Shown one piece after another: positions 6,466 to 10,934 of a stretch of 10,934 nt of DNA (within the stretch, counting starts at the first letter, position 1; the number at the start of each line of letters is the position of its first letter). The DNA is from CAYJKB01 sp964370625. Its GTDB lineage: Bacteria > Bacillota > Clostridia > Oscillospirales > Butyricicoccaceae. The position numbers and the translations under genes were made by a program. The stretch spans positions 1 through 10,934 of the forward strand of contig CAYJKB010000055.1 of the NCBI GenBank assembly GCA_964370625.1, given 5' to 3'. The notes beneath the pieces are model-generated. The model had not been told where the DNA came from, did not search any database, and worked only from the letters and a program-made list of their open reading frames with translations.

Positions 6466-7998
6466 TTAACTTAAAAAAATAGGAGATAAAGGTCCTACAG
6501 GTAAACCTAGTAGATACCATATGATAAGCTGAATAATCCAAACGATACTAAATGCAATTGCAAATGGAATTTGATAAGAAATTATAGTTCCGACACCAGC
6601 ATCTTTTTTATATTTTGTAAGATAAATTAAAACCATAGGTATATAGATGCTAATTGGATTTATTGTGTTTGTTAATGAATCACCTATACGGTACACGCAC
6701 TGTGCAAATGCTGGGTGATAACCTAATAAAGCAAGCAAAGGTACCATGATTGGCGCCATTACTCCCCATTTCGCTCCAACTGTTCCAATGAAAAAATTGA
6801 TTATGCTTGTAAATGCTAAAAGCAAAATTAAAAGTGGTAATCCAGAAAAATTAGATTCTTGTAAAAAATCAGCACCTGTAACAGCTATATAAGTTGCGAT
6901 ATTAGTTTGTTGAAAATAATCTACAAATTGGGCTGCAAAAAAGAAAACTACAAGTAAATCCGTAATGTTTGATAATCCAGAACCCATTGCAATTGATACA
7001 TCAGAAGAACTTTTAATTGTTTTCGCTCCAATTCCATACATTAGACCTGTAAAAAAGAAGTAAATAGCTAAAATAACAGTAAAATTGCTCATGAAAGGGG
7101 AGCTAGGTAGAATTTCTCCTGTGATTGAATTTCTTAGCCAACCATTTGGTAGCAATAGAATTGTTAATATTATTGCGTAAATTATAGTCGTAACAAGTGC
7201 AAATCTAAGCCCTCGACGCTGTAAATCTGTTAATTCTAATACGGTTTCATCTGCATGAACTCTTTCAAATATGATAGTTTCATCTTTATTTGCACGTGGC
7301 TCTATATATTTAATCGTAACAAATGTACCAATAACAGCTAATAATATTGAACTTGCACCCATGAAATACCAGTTCATAGCTGGGTGAACAACAATATCAG
7401 CTGTAATTGGGAGCAATGAAAGCACACTCTCGGTAATACCTGCGCATAAAACATCAGTGCCAGCAATAAAAGTATTTGCTGATAATCCAGCTAAATAGCC
7501 TGCATAACTTATCATAATCGCAATAACTGGATTTTTGTTACGCATTATAAACAAAATTGAACCTATACTTGGCAATAATATCAAAGATGCATCAGAAATA
7601 ATATTGCCATTAATAGCAATAAAGAAAAAACAAAAATATAATAATTTGTCAGGAACTTTACAAAAGAAACGCATTATGATTGTATAAAATAGCCCTGATT
7701 TTTCACCAACTCCAATTGCAAGAGTAAACAAAACTATTAGGGGTATTAACGGAAAGTTGATGAAATTTGTCATTAAATTAGACAAAATGTAAATAAAGCC
7801 TTCCTCATTTAGTAAGCTGGCAACTTGCATTTGTTCGCTTGTCCCTGGAATTTGAAAAGAATTTCCTTCTAAAAAAGCTGCAACTATTAAAATAAGAACA
7901 GATAGGATAACAAACAATAAGAAAGGAGCAGGTGTCTTATTGCCAATATCTTCGACCCATGTAAGTAAACTTCTATTTTTAGTTTTATTATCTTTCAT
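6466..7998 (-). CDS. AbgT-family transporter (p-aminobenzoyl-glutamate type)
   Basis: The 510-residue membrane protein matches the AbgT family, whose known members import p-aminobenzoyl-glutamate (E. coli AbgT, about 508 residues) or export antimetabolites such as sulfonamides (MtrF, YdaH). Diagnostic stretches are NGNIISDASLILLPSIG (about 130-146), AGLSANTFIAGTDVLCAGITE (around 170-190, the helix-break region), and near the C terminus GTVGAKWGVMAPIMVPLL and YRIGDSLTNTINPISIY. An N-terminal WVEDIGNKTPAP before the first helix is also typical. The ATG at 7998 is chosen because GGGGGT (8006-8011) lies seven bases upstream; an in-frame TTG at 8013 would overlap that site and is rejected. The gene is divergent from an MFS/M20-peptidase pair. 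E. coli also pairs AbgT with M20 proteins (AbgA/AbgB), so a substrate with an amide-linked amino acid is likely, though not necessarily p-aminobenzoyl-glutamate. Confidence 0.93.
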   Translation of the reverse strand: MKDNKTKNRSLLTWVEDIGNKTPAPFLLFVILSVLILIVAAFLEGNSFQIPGTSEQMQVASLLNEEGFIYILSNLMTNFINFPLIPLIVLFTLAIGVGEKSGLFYTIIMRFFCKVPDKLLYFCFFFIAINGNIISDASLILLPSIGSILFIMRNKNPVIAIMISYAGYLAGLSANTFIAGTDVLCAGITESVLSLLPITADIVVHPAMNWYFMGASSILLAVIGTFVTIKYIEPRANKDETIIFERVHADETVLELTDLQRRGLRFALVTTIIYAIILTILLLPNGWLRNSITGEILPSSPFMSNFTVILAIYFFFTGLMYGIGAKTIKSSSDVSIAMGSGLSNITDLLVVFFFAAQFVDYFQQTNIATYIAVTGADFLQESNFSGLPLLILLLAFTSIINFFIGTVGAKWGVMAPIMVPLLALLGYHPAFAQCVYRIGDSLTNTINPISIYIPMVLIYLTKYKKDAGVGTIISYQIPFAIAFSIVWIIQLIIWYLLGLPVGPLSPIFLS

Positions 7999-8080
7999 TT
8001 TGCTTACCCCCAAGTAATTTAAGTGTTTTTTATGTCTAAATACAAAAAATATTATGATTAATAATTAAATATATTAATAT

Positions 8081-8108
8081 AGTATACTGTTTGTACATAG
8101 TTTGTCCA
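8081..8108 (-). promoter_or_regulatory. Predicted sigma-A promoter of the AbgT gene
   Basis: On the minus strand TGGACA (8103-8108, five of six consensus) is followed after 16 bp by TATACT (8081-8086, five of six). Transcription would start near 8074, giving a leader of about 75 nt. The -35 and spacer overlap the tandem 11-bp repeat. Confidence 0.6.
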
Positions 8109-8110
8109 TA
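8089..8110. repeat. Tandem 11-bp direct repeat over AbgT promoter
   Basis: GTTTGTACATA (8089-8099) is followed immediately by GTTTGTCCATA (8100-8110); the copies differ at one base. The 11-base period is about one helical turn, which would put two half-sites on the same face of the DNA. It covers the -35 and spacer of the predicted AbgT promoter, so it is a candidate repressor or regulator site. Confidence 0.55.
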
Positions 8111-8181
8111 TCTAATATGTTTAATATTTCCAGTATTTTTTGTAATTATTGACAAAAATAAATCAAAAAGTAATTTAATGC

Positions 8182-8210
8182 TTTACAAATTGTGAATAGA
8201 GTGTTAAAAT
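8182..8210 (+). promoter_or_regulatory. Predicted sigma-A promoter of MFS-M20 operon, extended -10
   Basis: TTTACA (8182-8187, five of six) is followed after 17 bp by TAAAAT (8205-8210, five of six), preceded by TGT (8202-8204), an extended -10. Transcription would start near 8217, so the mRNA would carry an unusually long leader of about 170 nt before the MFS start at 8386. Confidence 0.65.
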
Positions 8211-8385
8211 GAGGACATAAAACACGAAAAGAAAATAAAAACATTACATTTTGTTTACGAATTAATGATGTTGAAAACTAATAGTAATTAATTTATGACG
8301 AAGTGTATAATAAAGGGGGATATCTTTAAAGGAACTAAAATTCGTATAAAAAACAAATTTACGAAATAAGAGAGGAAAGATTATT

Positions 8386-9648
8386 ATGAGTACACAATCA
8401 ACTGCACAAAAAATGGAACCACAAGAAAAAGTAAGTATTAAGTTCTTTTTACGTTTATTCATTCCATTAGCATTGGCATTCTTTATGTCAGCACTACTTA
8501 GAACAATTAACTCAGTAATGGCACCTACCTTCATTGAAACATTTTCAATGACAGCATCTGATTTAGGGGTTATGACAAGTGCGTATTTCCTTACATTTGC
8601 TATTGCTCAAATTCCATTAGGGATTTGCTTTGACAGATACGGACCTAATAAAACTTTAGGTATTTTCATGATAGCTGCTGTTATAGGTTGTTTCTTGTTT
8701 GCATCAGCACAAGTAGTTACAATGTTATTTATCGGACGTGCTTTAGTAGGTTTAGGAGTTGCAGGTTGTTTAATGGCAGCTTATAAATCATTTGGTGACT
8801 GGCTTCCAAAAAACAAACTTCCAATGTATAATAGTATGGAATCTTTTGTTGGTGGCGTAGGTGGTATGGTTGCGACTACTCCAATTAATTTAGCATTAGG
8901 CTTCATGTCATGGCGTGCAATTTTCGTTGTGCTTGGCGTAATGACATTAATTGTTGCAATTATGTGTTACTTTGCTCCTAATAAAAAAGGTAATCAAAAT
9001 GAAAGTCTGGCTATACAAGTTAAAGGCGTTGGAGAAATAGCAAGAGCTGGACGTTTTTGGCGTTTAGCACCAGTAGCTGTATTTGGACAAGCTACATATT
9101 TAGCATTAAACGGACTTTGGATAGGACCTTGGTTTAGAGATGTATTTGGAGCAAGTGCAGAATCAGTTCCAAATTTCCTTCTACTTTCAGCTTCTGCAAT
9201 TACAATTGGTTATCTAATAAATGGATTTGTAGCTAATGCTTTGAAATCTAAATATAAAATTAATGTATTCAAAACTACAATTGTTTCAATGAGTGCATAT
9301 ACTGTGATTTTACTATTAATAGCTGCTTTACCTCAATATGGCAACATTTTATGGCCACTATTTATGCTTTTAGGACCATTCTCATTATTAACTTATCCAA
9401 TATTCTCAGATATGTTCCCGTCAGGTATGTCAGGACGTGCACAAACTATGTATAATATGCTAGTATTTATTATGTCAACAGTTATGCAATCAGGTGTTGG
9501 ATTTATTATCGATTTATTCCCAGAAGTTAATGGTAGTTATAACCCAATGGGATATACTGTGTCATTTTATGTATTAGGTGGATGCTTAGTGCTTTCCATT
9601 ATTTGGGCATTATTATTCCGCAGAAACGAAAACGAAATTAATTATTAA
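8386..9648 (+). CDS. Major facilitator superfamily (MFS) transporter
   Basis: The 420-residue protein has the usual MFS size and about twelve hydrophobic helices in two halves, joined by a polar central loop near residues 195-225. Motif A is seen after helix 2: G79-I-C-F-D83-R84-Y-G86-P-N-K. A motif-B-like GRALVGLGVAG follows with R118, and a shortened motif-C-like glycine-rich region (GGVGGMV, about 155-161) lies in helix 5. The second half has SGMSGRAQTMYNM near residues 345-357. These place it among secondary carriers but not in a substrate class. AGGAAAG lies a few bases before the ATG at 8386. The M20 hydrolase begins 25 bases after its stop, so the two are almost certainly one operon, and the carrier probably moves the hydrolase's substrate or product. 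Organic anions, N-acyl amino acids or dipeptides are all possible. Confidence 0.9.
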   Translation: MSTQSTAQKMEPQEKVSIKFFLRLFIPLALAFFMSALLRTINSVMAPTFIETFSMTASDLGVMTSAYFLTFAIAQIPLGICFDRYGPNKTLGIFMIAAVIGCFLFASAQVVTMLFIGRALVGLGVAGCLMAAYKSFGDWLPKNKLPMYNSMESFVGGVGGMVATTPINLALGFMSWRAIFVVLGVMTLIVAIMCYFAPNKKGNQNESLAIQVKGVGEIARAGRFWRLAPVAVFGQATYLALNGLWIGPWFRDVFGASAESVPNFLLLSASAITIGYLINGFVANALKSKYKINVFKTTIVSMSAYTVILLLIAALPQYGNILWPLFMLLGPFSLLTYPIFSDMFPSGMSGRAQTMYNMLVFIMSTVMQSGVGFIIDLFPEVNGSYNPMGYTVSFYVLGGCLVLSIIWALLFRRNENEINY

Positions 9649-9673
9649 TAGTTAACCAGTAAAAGGAGAATAG

Positions 9674-10930
9674 ATGATGGATATAAGACAAACACTTTGT
9701 CAAGAACTTGAGCTGTTACACGATGACATGATAAAGTTGTGTATTGAAATGGTGAAAATCCCAAGCGTAACTCCACCTTCAAATACAGTTGCAATGGCAG
9801 ACTATGTTTCCGAAAAATTAAAAGAAATATCTGGTATGGAAATTGAATTTCATACATTAGAAGACCCAGTTAAAAATGTGGTAGCTATACTTAAAAGTGG
9901 AAAACCAGGCAAACGCCTTGTTTTTAGTGGCCACTTAGATACATATCCTGAAGGTAATGCTGATAATTGGAGCGAATCTCCTTGGTCTGGAACAATAAAA
10001 GACGGCTTTATATATGGTCGTGGGTCTTCTGATATGAAAGCTGGTATTGCATGCTTTTTCTCAGCAGTAAAAGTGCTTTCAAATCATAAGGATAAATGGT
10101 GTGGAGATATTGTTTTATCATTAGCAGGTGATGAAGAGGCAATGGGGCCACGTGGCACTAAGTATCTTTTAGAAAATATACCACAAGCAACTGGTGATGC
10201 TATGATATGTGCTGATGTTGGTGCACCGAATTCACTTCGTTTTGGTCAGAAAGGTCTTTTATGGATTGTTCTTGAAGCAACTGGAAAAGCTGCACATGGT
10301 GCACATTTACATAAAGGCGAAAACGCTATTATGAAATTAGTAGATGTAATGCATCGTATAGAAAAAGGAATTGAAGCAATTGAAGTTAAAGCACCTGATT
10401 TTATGAAGAAAATTATTTTGGAAAGTGCTGATGTTTCTGAAATTGGAGCAGGACCTGGAGAGCGTGATATTCTTCAAAAAACTACTATAAATTTTGGCAC
10501 TATCGAAGGTGGTCAATCACCAAACTTAGTTCCAGATTATGCGAAAACACAAGCTGATATTCGTATTCCAGCCGGTGTTACAATTGCTGAAATTAAAGAT
10601 GTGATAATGAAAATTGTATCAGAGTATAAAGGCGTAACATTTGATGTTACACGTGAATATGAAGCAAACTGGTCTGATCCTAATGATAAAATATTTGCTG
10701 TTGTAAAGAAAAACAGTGAAGAAATTTTAAAGGAAAAAGTAGTAGTTACTTTCCGTGTTGGTGCTTCTGATGCACGCTTATATCGTTTGATTGCTAAAAT
10801 CCCTAGTATCAACTGTGGATTAACCCCTTATGGATTGGGTGGCCCTGATGAACATGTTTCTATCGAAGAAATGAAAAAAATATCAGCTATCCATCTATTA
10901 TCTGCGTTTGATTATTTGCAAGCTGAATAA
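9674..10930 (+). CDS. M20-family zinc metallopeptidase / ArgE-DapE-type deacylase
   Basis: The 418-residue enzyme belongs to the M20 family (acetylornithine deacetylase, succinyl-diaminopimelate desuccinylase, carboxypeptidase G2, AbgB), di-zinc hydrolases of amide bonds. Visible active-site motifs: SGHLDTYP (H87 ligand, D89), GRGSSDMKAG (bridging D120), GDEE (catalytic E154, ligand E155), CADVGAP (D181 in the place of the usual Glu/Asp ligand) and GGPDEHV (ligand H394). The lid/dimerisation domain lies at about 190-305, with GKAAHGAHLHKGENA containing the conserved H208. All key residues are present, so it should be active. AAGGAG (9663-9668) lies five bases before the ATG at 9674 and eight before a second in-frame ATG at 9677; either start is possible. 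It is co-transcribed with the MFS gene. Its substrate is not determined; an N-acyl amino acid or short peptide is likely. Confidence 0.92.
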   Translation: MMDIRQTLCQELELLHDDMIKLCIEMVKIPSVTPPSNTVAMADYVSEKLKEISGMEIEFHTLEDPVKNVVAILKSGKPGKRLVFSGHLDTYPEGNADNWSESPWSGTIKDGFIYGRGSSDMKAGIACFFSAVKVLSNHKDKWCGDIVLSLAGDEEAMGPRGTKYLLENIPQATGDAMICADVGAPNSLRFGQKGLLWIVLEATGKAAHGAHLHKGENAIMKLVDVMHRIEKGIEAIEVKAPDFMKKIILESADVSEIGAGPGERDILQKTTINFGTIEGGQSPNLVPDYAKTQADIRIPAGVTIAEIKDVIMKIVSEYKGVTFDVTREYEANWSDPNDKIFAVVKKNSEEILKEKVVVTFRVGASDARLYRLIAKIPSINCGLTPYGLGGPDEHVSIEEMKKISAIHLLSAFDYLQAE

Positions 10931-10934
10931 AATA

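Larger units (their letters stand above)
7999..8385. other. Divergent regulatory region between AbgT and MFS-M20 genes
   Basis: This 387-base gap contains no gene that I can support. It holds a leftward promoter (8081-8108), a rightward promoter (8182-8210), a tandem 11-bp repeat (8089-8110) and a leader of about 170 nt for the MFS gene. A separate TTGACA at 8149-8154 has no well-placed -10 (TTTAAT at 8174 is 19 bp away) and is a weaker alternative. A 6-bp inverted repeat TTCGTA (8341-8346) / TACGAA (8360-8365) lies just before the ribosome binding site. No recognisable riboswitch fold was found by eye. Confidence 0.6.

Noticed and set aside
7999..8013. Upstream TTG start for the AbgT protein (five extra residues)
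   Set aside because: The TTG and next codons overlap the GGGGGT Shine-Dalgarno sequence that serves the ATG at 7998.
8262..8534. 90-codon minus-strand open frame over the MFS start
   Set aside because: It is antisense to a well-supported gene and its leader; no ribosome binding site.
9645..9857. 70-codon minus-strand open frame at the MFS-M20 junction
   Set aside because: It is antisense to the start of the M20 gene, with no independent evidence.
10537..10812. 91-codon minus-strand open frame inside the M20 gene
   Set aside because: It is antisense to a conserved catalytic domain and shows no protein-family pattern.
1..10934. CRISPR arrays, transposons, tRNAs, phage or defence genes
   Set aside because: No regularly spaced repeats, transposase or integrase motifs, tRNA cloverleaf or defence-domain patterns were seen on either strand.

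Overview
The window is a strongly AT-rich stretch of bacterial chromosome. It has strong GGAGG-type Shine-Dalgarno sites, consensus sigma-A promoters, a lipobox lipoprotein and low-GC codon use. Together these suggest a Firmicute, most likely an anaerobic, amino-acid-fermenting member of the Clostridia. The species cannot be named from this sequence alone. No rRNA, tRNA, CRISPR array, insertion sequence or phage gene was seen.

Layout. (1) 1-1000: the broken 3' end of an EAL-domain (cyclic-di-GMP phosphodiesterase) gene with an in-frame TAA, a gene-poor AT-rich gap, and a 77-residue membrane protein ending at a bidirectional terminator. (2) 997-4652: a LysR regulator (- strand) divergent from a two-gene + strand unit, an agmatinase/guanidino-acid ureohydrolase followed by a YjiH/Gate-domain membrane protein. 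The unit ends at a perfect 19-bp bidirectional terminator (4766-4810). (3) 4859-7998, all on the - strand: an AbgT-family transporter, an Lrp/AsnC regulator with its own promoter, and a lipoprotein with its own promoter. (4) 8386-10930, + strand: an MFS transporter and an M20 metallopeptidase/deacylase 25 nt apart, divergent from the AbgT gene.

How the genes may work together (inference). The window holds two catabolic modules of the same design: a local regulator, a membrane transporter and a metal hydrolase that cuts a C-N bond. The first would take up and hydrolyse a guanidino compound such as agmatine or a guanidino acid, under LysR control. A 13-bp imperfect inverted repeat centred near -62 of the predicted ureohydrolase promoter fits a LysR recognition site. 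The second would import aminoacyl, peptide-like or N-acyl amino acid substrates through AbgT and/or the MFS protein and hydrolyse them with the M20 enzyme, perhaps under the Lrp-like regulator. The most specific unexplained signals are the possible operators: a tandem 11-bp repeat on the -35 region of the AbgT promoter, and an 8-bp inverted repeat in the lrp leader. The genes themselves belong to known families. I found no clearly new type of system.
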